64,000 nt of DNA from Cupriavidus gilardii (GCF_013314895.1 NZ_JABTYE010000001.1:310001-374000); one strand, 5' to 3'. Counted from the first letter of the stretch, positions 1 to 8,912 are shown. A program made the numbers and translations. Notes: generated from the letters alone by a model not told the origin.

Positions 1-200
1 ATCACGAACAGGTCCGGCTCCAGCGACAGCTGGGCCGGATCGAAGCCCTCGATCAGTTCGATCCCCTGCGCCTCGAGCTGCGTGCTCATCGGCGGATAGA
101 CATTGGCGTCGCAGCCGGTGACGCGATGGCCGGCCTGCCTGGCCAGCAAGGCGAGGCCGCCCATGAAGGTGCCGCAGATACCGAGGATATGAATATGCAT
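1..200 (-). CDS. mpl: UDP-N-acetylmuramate:L-alanyl-gamma-D-glutamyl-meso-diaminopimelate ligase, N-terminal part
   Basis: Only the first 66 codons are present; the frame starts at an ATG at 198-200 (complement) and runs out of the window. The protein begins MHIHILGICGTFMGGLA, the Mpl form of the Mur-ligase N-terminal Rossmann loop (GICGTFMGG). An acidic residue follows at the end of the second strand (TGCDANVYPPMS), where Mur ligases contact the UDP-sugar. Mpl is a cytoplasmic recycling enzyme: it joins the tripeptide recovered from old wall to UDP-MurNAc, so ampD at about 30 kb belongs to the same process. It is divergent from the gene at 412, with about 210 nt between them. MurC is the main alternative, but the murC C-terminus lies at the other end of the window. 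Confidence 0.85.
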   Translation of the reverse strand, partial: MHIHILGICGTFMGGLALLARQAGHRVTGCDANVYPPMSTQLEAQGIELIEGFDPAQLSLEPDLFV

Positions 201-411
201 GGGGATCGGTGAACAGCCGGATGGAAAGCGAGGGTTGATGGCGCGAGCCCGCGGCGAATGGCCAATGCCGGCTCGACTGCGGGGTTCGATGGCGGGCAAC
301 GGCGGCGGGCAAGGATGCGCGGGACCTGGCATCGGCGCGGCCGACCGTGTCGCAGTGCCGCATTGTACCGTGCGCATCGGGCCGGGTCCGCAGCGGGAGT
401 ATCATCGCGAA

Positions 412-1122
412 ATGTCACGACGTACCCCCATCGATCCGGCGCGCGTGCGCAACGAGATCGCGCAAGCCGCCGCCCGGATGATCGCCGAAGACGGCGCCGA
501 CTACGCCACCGCCAAGCGCAAGGCCGCCCGCCAGTTGCTCGGCGACGCCCGCATCGGCGGCGACTGGCTGCCCGACAACGAGATGGTCGAGGACGAGGTG
601 CGCGCCTATCAGGCGCTGTTCCATGCCGACAGCCAGCCGCGCATCCTGGCGCTGCTGCGCCGCGTGGCGCTGCTCGCGATGCAGGATCTGGCCGCTTTCC
701 GTCCGTATCTGGCCGGGGCGGTGCTCAACGGGACCGCGACCGAACATTCCGACATCCACCTGCAGTGCTTCTGCGACAGCCCCAAGGACGTCGCGCTGCA
801 TCTGCTGAACGCCGGCGTGGATTTCGATACCAGCGAGACCCGGCACTTCGCCAACCGCGGCGAGGTCGAGACGCTGAGCTTCCTGTGGCGCGGCCAGTGG
901 CCCGCGCTGCGCGAGGCGCGCCTGCTGGCCGGCGAGGTCAGGACCGAACTGGGCGCGCCGGTCGGCATCCATATTGCGCTGTACGACGCCAATGACGAGC
1001 GCGGCGCACGCGGCGAGCCCGGCGGCCGGCCGCTGCGGATCGACGTGGGCGCCCTGCGCACGCTGATCGCCGCCGACGAAGCGGCGGCCCGCGATGCGGC
1101 CGCCGACGGCGATTCGATATAA
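412..1122 (+). CDS. nucleotidyltransferase-like protein of unknown function
   Basis: A 236-aa protein. I chose the ATG at 412 (MSRRTPID) because the in-frame extension back to 199 is low-complexity and overlaps the promoter region of divergent mpl. Residues 107-117 read GTATEHSDIHL, which resembles the G-S/T-x-x-SD-I/V motif of the nucleotidyltransferase fold that holds the first metal-binding acidic residue. Upstream is a charged helical region (residues 8-75), as in small RNA- or nucleotide-modifying enzymes. No signal peptide or membrane segment is seen. From general knowledge a homologue of this type often sits beside mpl in Burkholderiaceae; the substrate is unknown. The stop is followed closely by the tlpA-like gene, so the two are probably co-transcribed. 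Confidence 0.7.
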   Translation: MSRRTPIDPARVRNEIAQAAARMIAEDGADYATAKRKAARQLLGDARIGGDWLPDNEMVEDEVRAYQALFHADSQPRILALLRRVALLAMQDLAAFRPYLAGAVLNGTATEHSDIHLQCFCDSPKDVALHLLNAGVDFDTSETRHFANRGEVETLSFLWRGQWPALREARLLAGEVRTELGAPVGIHIALYDANDERGARGEPGGRPLRIDVGALRTLIAADEAAARDAAADGDSI

Positions 1123-1171
1123 ACTGCGCCGATCTCGCGCCATTCTTCCGTCTTCTTTAGCCGATGCCACG

Positions 1172-1747
1172 ATGAAAGCCGATCCGTCGACATCCCCGCC
1201 TCCGTCCTCGCCAGCCCAGCCGGTGCGGCGCGGCCGCCTGTTGTTCTGGGTCGCCATCGCCGTCGCGGCCGCCATCGCCGGGGCCGTGGTGGGCCACCGC
1301 GTCTTTTCTCCGCAGCCCGCCAGCGACCAGGCCGTCGAAGCGCTGTACCGCACCGAGCTGCCCGACGCGGAGGGCAAGCCGCTGCGCCTGGACACGCTGC
1401 GCGGCAAGACCGTAGTCGTCAATTTTTGGGCGCCCTGGTGCGGTCCCTGCGTCGAGGAGATGCCGGACCTGACCGCGCTGCACAAGGAATATCAACCGCG
1501 CGGCGTCGAATTTGTCGGCATCGGCATCGATTCGGCCAGCAATATTCGAGAGTTCGTCCAGAAGGTGCCGGTTGCCTACCCGCTGGCGGTGGCGGGATTT
1601 GCCGGCACCGAGTTGACCCGCAGCTTCGGCAATGCCGCCGGCGGCCTGCCTTATACGGTGGTGATCGATCCGCAAGGCGTAGTGCGGATGCGCAAGATGG
1701 GTCGAGTGATGCCCGACGAGCTGCGGGCCGTGCTGCCGAAAAGCTAG
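1172..1747 (+). CDS. TlpA/ResA-type membrane-anchored thiol:disulfide oxidoreductase
   Basis: A 191-aa protein starting at ATG 1172. It has a Pro/Ser-rich N-terminus, then a basic patch (RRGR) and one hydrophobic segment at about residues 22-41, which should anchor it in the inner membrane with the rest in the periplasm. The thioredoxin-fold domain follows, with active site WCGPC (Cys90, Cys93) and the cis-proline region GGLPYTVVID near residue 165. Proteins of this family reduce specific disulfides, for example apocytochrome c thiols or copper-site cysteines. The partner cannot be told from the sequence, and no cytochrome c maturation gene adjoins it. The fold assignment is secure; the specific role is inferred from the family only. 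Confidence 0.88.
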   Translation: MKADPSTSPPPSSPAQPVRRGRLLFWVAIAVAAAIAGAVVGHRVFSPQPASDQAVEALYRTELPDAEGKPLRLDTLRGKTVVVNFWAPWCGPCVEEMPDLTALHKEYQPRGVEFVGIGIDSASNIREFVQKVPVAYPLAVAGFAGTELTRSFGNAAGGLPYTVVIDPQGVVRMRKMGRVMPDELRAVLPKS

Positions 1748-1976
1748 CTTGCGGCGCGCTGCCGGCAGGCCCGAGGAACGCCGTTTTGCCGGCTTTTGCG
1801 GCGAATCCGGCGGCAATTGCGGCGATCTGGAGCGGCGTGCCGCCAAGAATGACCGGATGCGGCGTGCACTGCCCCTCATCGGCGGAATACGCGGATCCGC
1901 CTTGTACCGTGTGCTAGACAAATCCCTCTAAGCTACGGTAATCTCCGCGCAATTTCGTAGAACTGGTCGAGCTGCC

Positions 1977-2465
1977 GTGACCGATACCCGTCCAAGCCCA
2001 AGCGCTGCCCGCTACCGTCAGGTGCTGGTCCTGCATGGACCGAACCTGAACCTGCTGGGCACGCGTGAGCCGCAGACGTATGGCACGACCACCCTGGCCG
2101 ACATCGATGCCGCCCTCGGACGGCGCGCCGCGGCCGCTGGCATCGGACTGGCGACGTTCCAGTCCAACCACGAAGGTGCGCTGATCGACCGCATCCATGC
2201 CGCGCGCGAGCAGGGCGTGGATTTCATCATCATCAATCCGGCCGCCTACACGCATACCAGCGTGGCGCTGCGCGACGCGCTGGCGGGCGTGTCGATTCCG
2301 TTCGTCGAAGTTCACCTGTCGAACGTGCATCGACGCGAGAGCTTCCGCCACCGGTCGTATTTCTCCGATCTGGCGGTCGGCGTGATCTGCGGGCTCGGTT
2401 GGCAGGGCTACCTGCTGGCGCTGGACTACGCGCTCGGGCAGGAACAGGCGCCGCCCGGGGCCTGA
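1977..2465 (+). CDS. aroQ: type II 3-dehydroquinate dehydratase
   Basis: A 162-aa protein with a GTG start at 1977, about 15 residues longer at the N-terminus than many AroQ proteins. It dehydrates 3-dehydroquinate to 3-dehydroshikimate in the shikimate pathway, in the cytoplasm as a dodecamer. Family catalytic residues are visible: [18 protein letters not shown] carries Arg30 and Tyr35, [10 protein letters not shown] carries Asn87 and His93, EVHLSNVH carries His113, and Arg124 follows in ESFRHRS. It lies just upstream of accB and accC on the same strand, an arrangement seen in many proteobacteria, and may share their transcript across the 176-nt spacer. Confidence 0.96.
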   Translation: MTDTRPSPSAARYRQVLVLHGPNLNLLGTREPQTYGTTTLADIDAALGRRAAAAGIGLATFQSNHEGALIDRIHAAREQGVDFIIINPAAYTHTSVALRDALAGVSIPFVEVHLSNVHRRESFRHRSYFSDLAVGVICGLGWQGYLLALDYALGQEQAPPGA

Positions 2466-2641
2466 CCCCGCGTCGACAGAGATAGAAACAGACTCAGTAC
2501 CCTTGGCGCGCGCCGGTGTGCGCGCCCTCGCCGGCCGCGTGGCGTGCCCGGCGCGGCGGCGCGATTGCCGGCCGCAACGATTTCTCCGGGCGCCGCCGCC
2601 ATGGCGGGCGCTCCGGACAACCCGATTCAGGAGGATAGAAG

Positions 2642-3103
2642 ATGGACCTGCGCAAGCTGAAGACGCTGATCGACCTGGTGGCCGAATCCGGCATCTCGGA
2701 GCTGGAGGTCACCGAGGGCGAAGGCAAGGTGCGCATCGTCAAGGCGCCGCCCCAGGTGCTGGCCCAGCCGATGCCGATGCAGGCCGCCCCGGCGATCGCC
2801 GCCGCGCCGGCTCCGGCCGCCGCGCCCGCCGCGATGCCCGTCGAAACGGCCGCGCCCCAGCTGCCCCAGGGCCATGTCGTGACCTCGCCGATGGTCGGCA
2901 CCTTCTATCGCGCGCCGTCGCCCGGCGCGGCTCCCTTCGTCAACGTCGGCGACACGGTCAAGGAAGGCCAGACCGTCTGCATCATCGAAGCGATGAAGCT
3001 GCTCAACGAGATCGAGTCCGACAAGGCCGGCGTGATCAAGGAAATCCTGGTCGAGAATGGCCAGGCGGTCGAATACGGCCAGCCGCTGTTCGTCATCGGC
3101 TGA
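2642..3103 (+). CDS. accB: biotin carboxyl carrier protein of acetyl-CoA carboxylase
   Basis: A 153-aa protein with a Shine-Dalgarno AGGAGG just before ATG 2642. The N-terminal segment (residues 1-38) is followed by an Ala/Pro-rich flexible linker (about 40-75) and a C-terminal biotinyl domain. The biotin attachment motif is EAMKL, with Lys119 as the modified residue. AccB carries CO2 from biotin carboxylase (AccC, next gene) to the carboxyltransferase, making malonyl-CoA for fatty-acid synthesis. The start and length match the family. The accB-accC pair is conserved across proteobacteria and is probably one operon. Confidence 0.97.
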   Translation: MDLRKLKTLIDLVAESGISELEVTEGEGKVRIVKAPPQVLAQPMPMQAAPAIAAAPAPAAAPAAMPVETAAPQLPQGHVVTSPMVGTFYRAPSPGAAPFVNVGDTVKEGQTVCIIEAMKLLNEIESDKAGVIKEILVENGQAVEYGQPLFVIG

Positions 3104-3128
3104 TTCTGAGGACGGCACGCCCCGCCGT

Positions 3129-3150
3129 GCGCCCGCCTGATTGCGGGCGC
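3129..3150 (+). other. GC-rich hairpin between accB and accC
   Basis: Perfect 8-bp inverted repeat GCGCCCGC/GCGGGCGC with a 6-nt loop, 26 nt after the accB stop. There is no T-tract, so it is not a classical intrinsic terminator. It may protect the accB mRNA 3' end or set the accB:accC ratio; that is inference. Confidence 0.4.
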
Positions 3151-3253
3151 GTCGCGTGGCGGCGTGCGCCGCTGGCCGCCGGACGCCTCGCTCGCCGCAG
3201 GCGTCCGTTGCCGGCCCGGGCGTGACCGCCCTTCTGCTGCGCAGAGAGAGACT

Positions 3254-4621
3254 ATGTTCGAAAAAATACTGATCGCGAACCGCGGCGAAATCGCCCTTCG
3301 CATCCAGCGCGCCTGCCGCGAGCTCGGCATCAAGACCGTGGTGGTCTATTCCGAAGCCGACAAGGAGGCCAAGTACGTCAAGCTGGCCGACGAAGCCGTC
3401 TGCATCGGCCCGGCGCCTTCCCCGCAGTCCTACCTCAACATGCCCGCCATCATCTCGGCGGCCGAGGTCACCGACGCGCAGGCGATCCACCCGGGCTACG
3501 GCTTCCTGTCGGAGAACGCCGACTTCGCCGAGCGCGTGGAAAAGTCCGGCTTCGTCTTCATCGGCCCGACCCCGGATTGCATCCGCCTGATGGGCGACAA
3601 GGTGTCGGCCAAGCAGGCGATGATCAAGTCGGGCGTGCCGTGCGTGCCGGGCTCCGAGGGCGCGCTGCCCGAGGACCCGAAGGAAATCCTGGCCACCGCG
3701 CGCCGGGTCGGCTATCCGGTCATCATCAAGGCGGCCGGCGGCGGCGGCGGGCGCGGCATGCGCGTGGTGCACACCGAGGCCGCGCTGCTGAACGCCGTCA
3801 ACATGACGCGCGAGGAAGCGGGCCGCGCGTTCGGCAATCCGGAGGTCTACATGGAGAAATTCCTGGAGAACCCCCGGCACATCGAAATCCAGGTGCTGGC
3901 CGACCAGCATCGCCAGGCGATCTGGCTGGGCGAGCGCGATTGCTCGATGCAGCGCCGCCACCAGAAGGTCATCGAGGAAGCGCCTGCCCCGCACATTCCC
4001 CGCCGTCTGATCGACCGGATCGGCGACCGCTGCGCCGAGGCGTGCAAGAAGATCGGCTATCGCGGCGCCGGCACCTTCGAGTTCCTGTACGAGAACAACG
4101 AGTTCTACTTCATCGAGATGAACACGCGCGTGCAGGTCGAGCACCCGGTCACCGAGATGATCACCGGCATCGACATCGTGCAGGAGCAGATCCGCATCGC
4201 CTTCGGCGAAAAGCTGCGCTTCCGCCAGAAGGACGTGCAGTTCCGCGGTCACGCGATCGAATGCCGCGTGAACGCCGAAGATCCGTTCAAGTTCACCCCG
4301 TCGCCGGGCCGCATCACCGCCTGGCACGCGCCGGGCGGCCCCGGCGTGCGGGTCGACTCGCACGCGTATGATGGCTATTTCGTGCCGCCGCACTACGATT
4401 CGATGATCGGCAAGCTGATCACCTACGGCGCCACCCGCGAGCAGGCCATCGCCCGCATGCGGATCGCGCTGTCGGAGATGGTGGTCGACGGCATCCTGAC
4501 CAATGTGCCGCTGCACCGCGAGCTGATGCTCGACGCCAACTTCGTCGAAGGCGGTACCAGCATCCATTATCTGGAGCACCGCCTGGCCCAGAAGAGCGTG
4601 GCCAAGGGCGAGAAGGTCTGA
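3254..4621 (+). CDS. accC: biotin carboxylase subunit of acetyl-CoA carboxylase
   Basis: A 455-aa protein, usual length for AccC. I chose ATG 3254 ([16 protein letters not shown]), which has GAGAGAG just upstream; the longer in-frame extension to 3164 is not protein-like. The ATP-grasp fold is evident: the biotin carboxylase N-terminal motif at residues 8-15, the glycine-rich loop [11 protein letters not shown] near residues 160-170, and the catalytic signature [12 protein letters not shown] near residues 287-298. It uses ATP and bicarbonate to carboxylate the biotin on AccB in the cytoplasm. It lies 150 nt downstream of accB. A six-copy GAGCA pentamer array follows the stop. Confidence 0.98.
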   Translation: MFEKILIANRGEIALRIQRACRELGIKTVVVYSEADKEAKYVKLADEAVCIGPAPSPQSYLNMPAIISAAEVTDAQAIHPGYGFLSENADFAERVEKSGFVFIGPTPDCIRLMGDKVSAKQAMIKSGVPCVPGSEGALPEDPKEILATARRVGYPVIIKAAGGGGGRGMRVVHTEAALLNAVNMTREEAGRAFGNPEVYMEKFLENPRHIEIQVLADQHRQAIWLGERDCSMQRRHQKVIEEAPAPHIPRRLIDRIGDRCAEACKKIGYRGAGTFEFLYENNEFYFIEMNTRVQVEHPVTEMITGIDIVQEQIRIAFGEKLRFRQKDVQFRGHAIECRVNAEDPFKFTPSPGRITAWHAPGGPGVRVDSHAYDGYFVPPHYDSMIGKLITYGATREQAIARMRIALSEMVVDGILTNVPLHRELMLDANFVEGGTSIHYLEHRLAQKSVAKGEKV

Positions 4622-4629
4622 GCGGGTCT

Positions 4630-4659
4630 GAGCAGAGCCGAACAGAGCAGAGCAGAGCA
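4630..4659 (+). repeat. 5-bp tandem array after accC
   Basis: Six degenerate copies of GAGCA (GAGCA, GAGCC, GAACA, then three GAGCA) begin 9 nt after the accC stop. It is one of several short-period arrays in intergenic spacers of this window. Confidence 0.85.
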
Positions 4660-4720
4660 GTATCGGCAGTTTGACGGCCGCCCCGCCTACCACGGCAGGC
4701 GGCCAGCATGGGGATAGCGC

Positions 4721-5632
4721 GTGGCATTTCAGGAATGTGTAATCGAGATTGCCCAGGATCAGGCCGAGGCCTGGTCCGACGCGCTGTTCGAACTGGGCGC
4801 CCTGTCGGTGTCGGTGGAGGACGCCGACGCCGACACGCCCGATGAGCAGCCCCTGTTCGGCGAGCCGGGCATGGAGCCGACCCGGCTGGCGTGGCAGCAC
4901 TCCCGGCTGGTCGCGCTGTTCGGCGAGGATACCGATCCCACCGTGATACTGGCCGCCGCGGCCAACGCGCTGGGCTGCGCGGTGCCCGCCAGCGAAGTGC
5001 GCAGCGTCGCGGACCAGGATTGGGTGCGGCTGACACAGTCGCAGTTCGAACCGATCCGCATCGGCGAGCGCATCTGGGTCGTGCCGTCCTGGCACGATGC
5101 CCCCGAGCCCGACGCCGTCGTGCTCGAGCTCGATCCCGGCCTGGCCTTCGGCACCGGCAGCCATCCGACCACACGGCTGTGCATGCAGTGGCTGGAGCAG
5201 AACCTGACGCCGGGCGAAACCGTGCTCGACTACGGCTGCGGCTCCGGCATCCTGGCGATCGTCGCGAAGAAGCTCGGCGCCGGCGACACACTCGGCGTCG
5301 ATATCGATCCGAACGCGGTCGAGGCCTCGCGCTACAACGCCGAGCGCAATCGCGTCAGCGCTGCCTTCGCGCTGCCGGACGATGCCGCGGCATTGGCAAC
5401 CTCGTCCGGGGCCGCGACCTACGACCTGGTAGTCGCCAATATCCTGTCCAACCCGCTGAAGCTGATGGCCGCGATGCTGAGCGCGCGCGTACGGCCGGGC
5501 GGCCGGCTGGTGCTGTCGGGCGTGCTCGAACGGCAGGCCGACGAGGTCGCCGCCGCCTATGCGCCGTGGCTGCCGCTGACGGTCTGGCGCAGCGACGAAG
5601 GCTGGGTGTGTCTGCATGGCACCCGCCCCTGA
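4721..5632 (+). CDS. prmA: ribosomal protein L11 methyltransferase
   Basis: A 303-aa protein with a GTG start at 4721, giving the family N-terminus [10 protein letters not shown]. The N-terminal substrate-recognition domain (residues 1-110) is joined to a class I SAM-dependent methyltransferase domain. Motif I reads [12 protein letters not shown] (about 168-179), the motif II acidic residue is in GVDIDPNAV, and the catalytic-loop motif [12 protein letters not shown] is near residues 232-243. GTGSHPTT just before motif I is characteristic of PrmA. It trimethylates ribosomal protein L11 in the cytoplasm and is not essential in E. coli. The last 17 nt overlap the next gene, indicating translational coupling. 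Confidence 0.96.
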   Translation: MAFQECVIEIAQDQAEAWSDALFELGALSVSVEDADADTPDEQPLFGEPGMEPTRLAWQHSRLVALFGEDTDPTVILAAAANALGCAVPASEVRSVADQDWVRLTQSQFEPIRIGERIWVVPSWHDAPEPDAVVLELDPGLAFGTGSHPTTRLCMQWLEQNLTPGETVLDYGCGSGILAIVAKKLGAGDTLGVDIDPNAVEASRYNAERNRVSAAFALPDDAAALATSSGAATYDLVVANILSNPLKLMAAMLSARVRPGGRLVLSGVLERQADEVAAAYAPWLPLTVWRSDEGWVCLHGTRP

Positions 5633-6419
5633 CGCCGACACTCCCGAACTCCCGGAAGACGCCCGGCGCGAGGCCGGGCCGCAGCGTGCCGGCCGCAGTG
5701 CGGGCACCGATGCCAGTACCTTCAGCGCCGGCGGCTATCTGCGCGCACCGGCGGCCGAATCCAGCGAGATCGCCCCGAGCGCGATCGCACGCGAACAGGC
5801 CATGCGCCGCTGGCAAGGCGGCGCCGCGCCCGACACCGTTCCGTTCTCCACCGATCTGTCCGGCAGCCCCGAAGAGGCCGCACTGGCGGCGCAACGTGCG
5901 GCCGCGCGCCGCCGCCGCCTGCGCTGGGTCGCGGCCGCGGCGGCGCTGACCGTACTGCTCGCCGTGGTCGCCGCCGCACTGCTGTGGCGCACCGAGCTGG
6001 CCGGACGCGTGCCCGCGCTGCGCCCGTGGCTGGGGGCCGCCTGCGCGCCGCTGGGCTGCCGTGTGCCGCCGTCGAAGCAGCTGTCCGCGCTGCGCATCGA
6101 TGGCTCGCAGCTGCAGATGCCCGATGCCGGCGCCGACGACTATCTGCTGACGATGACGCTGCGCAACGAGGGTCGCGCGCTGGTGGCGCTGCCGGCGATC
6201 GAGCTGGTGCTGACCGACGCGCAGGATCGTCCGCTGCAGCGGCGCGTGCTGATGCCGGCCGACTACCTGCCGCCCGCGCAGCGTGCGCGCGATCCGGAGG
6301 GCGCTGCGGGCCTGCAGGCGGGCGCCGAGCTGCCCCTTCAGGTACGATTCCGGACTCGGCTGCGCGCGGACAACTACCGCGTGTCGGTCTTTTATCCGAG
6401 CATCGCTGGACATCCCTGA
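5616..6419 (+). CDS. DUF3426 single-pass membrane protein lacking the usual zinc ribbon
   Basis: A 267-aa protein starting at ATG 5616, inside the end of prmA. It has a long polar Ala/Pro/Ser-rich N-terminus (1-100), a basic stop-transfer cluster (AARRRRLRW), one membrane helix at about 104-123, and a beta-rich C-terminal region (150-265) resembling the DUF3426 domain (conserved C-x4-C, LRNEG, and RVSVFYPSI near the end). From general knowledge homologues in this position usually begin with a CxxC...CxxC zinc ribbon (MJ0042 type). None is encoded here, and no cysteine pair occurs before the membrane helix. Function is unknown; topology predicts the C-terminal domain in the periplasm. Confidence 0.72.
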   Translation: MAPAPDADTPELPEDARREAGPQRAGRSAGTDASTFSAGGYLRAPAAESSEIAPSAIAREQAMRRWQGGAAPDTVPFSTDLSGSPEEAALAAQRAAARRRRLRWVAAAAALTVLLAVVAAALLWRTELAGRVPALRPWLGAACAPLGCRVPPSKQLSALRIDGSQLQMPDAGADDYLLTMTLRNEGRALVALPAIELVLTDAQDRPLQRRVLMPADYLPPAQRARDPEGAAGLQAGAELPLQVRFRTRLRADNYRVSVFYPSIAGHP

Positions 6420-6499
6420 ACCATCCCCGAATTCCCCGGGATGCGCCGCCGCGGCATCCGGCCGCGCGCGCCGCGTCCCCATTCAACCCAGGAGCGACC

Positions 6500-7000
6500 A
6501 TGAGCACTGTGACCCTCGGCGGCAACCCGATCGAAGTCGGCGGCAAATTTCCCCAACCCGGTGACAAGGCCCCCGCGTTCTCGCTGGTCGGCAAGGATCT
6601 GAAGGACGTCACGCTGGCGGACTTCGCCGGCAAGCGCAAGGTCCTCAATATCGTGCCGAGCCTGGACACGCCGGTGTGCCAGGCGTCGGCCCGCAAGTTC
6701 AACGAGAAGGCCAGCGCGCTGGCCGACACCGTGGTGCTGACGATCTCGGCCGACCTGCCGTTCGCGATGGGCCGCTTCTGCACCGCGGAAGGGCTGAACA
6801 ATGTCGTGCCGCTGTCGACGATGCGCGGCGCGCAGTTCAAGAACGACTACGGCGTCGACATCAAGAGCGGCCCGCTGGCCGGCGTGACCGCCCGCGCGGT
6901 GGTGGTGCTCGACCAGAACGACACGGTGACCTACAGCCAGCTGGTGCCGGAAATCAAGAACGAGCCCGACTACGACGCGGCGCTGGCCGCGCTGAAGTAA
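6500..7000 (+). CDS. tpx: thiol peroxidase (atypical 2-Cys peroxiredoxin)
   Basis: A 166-aa protein with a Shine-Dalgarno (AGGAGC) 5 nt before ATG 6500. It has the Tpx layout: [12 protein letters not shown] at the start, peroxidatic Cys60 in PSLDTPVC, and resolving Cys94 in MGRFCTAEG. Family members reduce H2O2 and organic peroxides with thioredoxin as donor, in the periplasm or cytoplasm; no signal peptide is visible here. The gene has its own 80-nt upstream spacer and is followed by repeat copy A. A second peroxiredoxin of a different subfamily lies at 58 kb. Confidence 0.96.
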   Translation: MSTVTLGGNPIEVGGKFPQPGDKAPAFSLVGKDLKDVTLADFAGKRKVLNIVPSLDTPVCQASARKFNEKASALADTVVLTISADLPFAMGRFCTAEGLNNVVPLSTMRGAQFKNDYGVDIKSGPLAGVTARAVVVLDQNDTVTYSQLVPEIKNEPDYDAALAALK

Positions 7001-7048
7001 GCGCGGCGTTGAACCGCACGCGGCATCGACCACGCGCGCGTGCGGTCC

Positions 7049-7206
7049 CCCTCTCCCCCTCAGGGGGAGAGGGTCGGGGAAAGGGAGGTGGTTTCAGACT
7101 GCAGCAGCATGGCCACCGCTCTTTGCTCTTTGCTCTTTGCTCTTTGCTCTTTGCTCTTTGCTCTCTGCCCTCTCCCCACCGCTCTCCCGCAAGCGGGAGC
7201 GGGGAG
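7049..7206 (+). repeat. hairpin-bounded dispersed repeat, copy A (with heptamer expansion)
   Basis: The element starts with a near-perfect hairpin (CCCTCTCCCCC/GGGGGAGAGGG) and ends with a second one (CTCCCGC/GCGGGAG). Between them is GGTGGTTTCAGACTGCAG followed by CATGGCCACCG. The same order of blocks recurs at 8796-8912 and 13688-13805. This copy is about 40 bp longer because a 7-bp unit is tandemly amplified in its right half. It fills the tpx-kinase spacer and ends 55 nt before the kinase ATG. Confidence 0.9.
7119..7167 (+). repeat. heptamer tandem array CTCTTTG
   Basis: Six perfect copies of CTCTTTG (7119-7160) and one variant CTCTCTG (7161-7167). The other two copies of the host repeat have at this point a single related stretch (TCCTTG in copy B), so the array looks like slippage amplification inside repeat copy A. 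It lies about 95-140 nt upstream of the kinase start, where length changes could affect expression. Confidence 0.95.
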
Positions 7207-7261
7207 AAAAACAAGCAGCATCACCAGCGATCCACCAGAACCAAAACACCTTGGAGCATTC

Positions 7262-8209
7262 ATGCCCAGCCTGATCTGCGGCTCCGTCGCCTACGACACC
7301 ATCATGACGTTCGAAGGCAGGTTCCGCGAACACATCCTGCCGGACCAGATCCACATGCTCAATGTGTCTTTCCTGGTCCCCGGCATGCGCCGCGAGTTCG
7401 GCGGCTGCGCCGGCAATATCGCCTACAGCCTGAAGCTGCTCGGCGGCGAGCCGGTGGTGATGGCGACGGTCGGCGAGGACGCCGGCCCGTACCTGGACTA
7501 TCTGCGCGAGCTGGGCATCGGCACCGAACATATCCGCACGCTGCCCGGCACCTTCACCGCGCAGGCGATGATCACCACCGATCTGGAGAACAACCAGATC
7601 ACCGCCTTCCATCCGGGCGCGATGAGCCAGTCGCAGCTGTCGCAGGTTCAGGACGCGCTCAAGGGCGAGCGGCCGCCGAAGCTGGGCATCGTCGCGCCGG
7701 ACAGCCGCGACGGGATGCTGCACCACGCCCGCCAGTTCGCCGAGGCCGGCATTCCGTTCATCTTCGACCTGGGCCAGGCGATGCCGCTGTTCGACGGCGA
7801 GGACCTGCGCCAGTTCGTCGAGCTGGCCAGCTACGTGACCGTCAACGATTACGAGGGCCAGGTGCTGTTGTCGCGCACCGGCTGGAGCAGCGCCGAGGTG
7901 GCGTCGCGCGTGCGCGCCTTCATCGTGACGCACGGCGAGCGCGGCGCCACCATCCATGCCGATGGCCGGCAGTACAATATTCCCGCCGTGCAAGCCGAAC
8001 GGGTCATCGATCCCACCGGCTGCGGCGACGCCTTCCGCGGTGGCCTGCTGTACGGCATCGAGGCAGGCTTCGACTGGGAAACTACCGGCCGGCTCGCGAG
8101 TCTGATGGGCGCGATCAAGATCGCGCACCAGGGACCGCAGAACTACAAGCTCTCGCGCGAGCAGATCGGTCAGAAGTTCGAGTCGGCTTTCGGCTACCGT
8201 TACGCGTAA
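7262..8209 (+). CDS. PfkB-family carbohydrate/nucleoside kinase
   Basis: A 315-aa protein; ATG 7262 gives MPSLICGSVAYDTIM, the usual beginning of adenosine-kinase-like PfkB proteins, whereas the upstream extension is translated repeat DNA. The first PfkB signature is REFGGCAGNIAYSL (about 44-57). The second, DPTGCGDAFRGG (250-261), contains the anion-hole glycines and catalytic Asp256. Family members phosphorylate sugars or nucleosides with ATP in the cytoplasm. Sequence style is closer to adenosine kinase or ribokinase than to phosphofructokinase, but the substrate cannot be fixed by reading. The lipoprotein gene starts 20 nt downstream on the same strand. Confidence 0.9.
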   Translation: MPSLICGSVAYDTIMTFEGRFREHILPDQIHMLNVSFLVPGMRREFGGCAGNIAYSLKLLGGEPVVMATVGEDAGPYLDYLRELGIGTEHIRTLPGTFTAQAMITTDLENNQITAFHPGAMSQSQLSQVQDALKGERPPKLGIVAPDSRDGMLHHARQFAEAGIPFIFDLGQAMPLFDGEDLRQFVELASYVTVNDYEGQVLLSRTGWSSAEVASRVRAFIVTHGERGATIHADGRQYNIPAVQAERVIDPTGCGDAFRGGLLYGIEAGFDWETTGRLASLMGAIKIAHQGPQNYKLSREQIGQKFESAFGYRYA

Positions 8210-8229
8210 ACCCTTGCTGGGGAATCACC

Positions 8230-8697
8230 ATGCAAACCCTTATCCGAACCTGCGGCGTCGCGCTCGTGGCGGCCGCCAGTCTCGTGGCCGGCTGCGCCAC
8301 GCAATCGAACTCCGCCAGCATCTATACGCCGGGGCAATCGCAGCGTGAACAGACGCTGCGCTATGGCGTGGTCGAGAGCGTGCGCGAGGTGATGATCCAG
8401 GGCCAGCAATCGGGCGTCGGCACGCTGGCGGGCGGCGCCATCGGCGGCATCGCGGCCGGCAGCTCGATCGGCAGCGGCAGCGGCTCGGTGGCGGCCGGCA
8501 TCCTCGGCGCGGTGCTCGGCGGCATGGCGGGCAGCGCGATCGAGAACCGCGTCGACCAGCGTCGCGGGCTCGAGATCACCGTGCGCCTGGACAACGGCGA
8601 GATGCGTGCAATCACGCAGGACGCCGACGAGATCTTCCGACCGGGCGAACGCGTGCGGCTGCTGTCCTCGGGCGGCGTCACGCGCGTCACGCACTGA
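8230..8697 (+). CDS. glycine-zipper outer-membrane lipoprotein (SlyB/Pcp-like)
   Basis: A 155-aa protein. The first 21 residues are a lipoprotein signal with lipobox LVAGC (Cys22 lipidated). Residues 55-100 are a glycine-zipper region (GTLAGGAIGGIAAGSSIG, then GILGAVLGGMAGSAIENRV) predicted to form a two-helix membrane hairpin. The C-terminal part (VRLDNGEMRAITQDADEIFRPGERVRLL) matches the small beta domain of the SlyB/Pcp family. Such proteins support outer-membrane integrity, often under envelope stress. It follows the kinase by 20 nt and is closed by a strong terminator. Confidence 0.88.
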   Translation: MQTLIRTCGVALVAAASLVAGCATQSNSASIYTPGQSQREQTLRYGVVESVREVMIQGQQSGVGTLAGGAIGGIAAGSSIGSGSGSVAAGILGAVLGGMAGSAIENRVDQRRGLEITVRLDNGEMRAITQDADEIFRPGERVRLLSSGGVTRVTH

Positions 8698-8737
8698 GCA
8701 TCGCCACCAAGCGGCGCTTCACCGGCCGTCGATCGAG

Positions 8738-8771
8738 ACGCCGCCTCCTTCGGGAGGCGGCGTTTTTTTTT
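8738..8771 (+). terminator. intrinsic terminator of the kinase-lipoprotein unit
   Basis: Perfect 11-bp stem ACGCCGCCTCC/GGAGGCGGCGT around a short TTC-containing loop, followed by a run of nine T. It begins about 40 nt after the lipoprotein stop. Confidence 0.93.
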
Positions 8772-8795
8772 GTAGTCCCATCCCGACGGCGTGCT

Positions 8796-8912
8796 CCCTC
8801 TCCCCCTCAGGGGGAGAGGGCTGGGGAGAGGGAGGTGGTTTCAAACGGCAGTGGCATGGCCACCGTCCTTGCCCTCTCCCCCGGCCCCTCTCCCGCAAGC
8901 GGGAGAGGGGAG
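8796..8912 (+). repeat. hairpin-bounded dispersed repeat, copy B
   Basis: The 117-bp copy is the least altered of the three: left hairpin CCCTCTCCCCC/GGGGGAGAGGG, central GGTGGTTTCAAACGGCAG, inner palindrome GTGGCATGGCCAC, right hairpin CCTCTCCCGC/GCGGGAGAGG. Together with flanking terminators it fills the 400-nt spacer between two convergent genes (8698-9097). No ORF is supported there. Confidence 0.9.

Noticed and set aside
2627..5707. 1026-codon minus-strand frame opposite accB, accC and prmA
   Set aside because: Antisense shadow with no protein-like motifs; the plus strand encodes three well-known enzymes.
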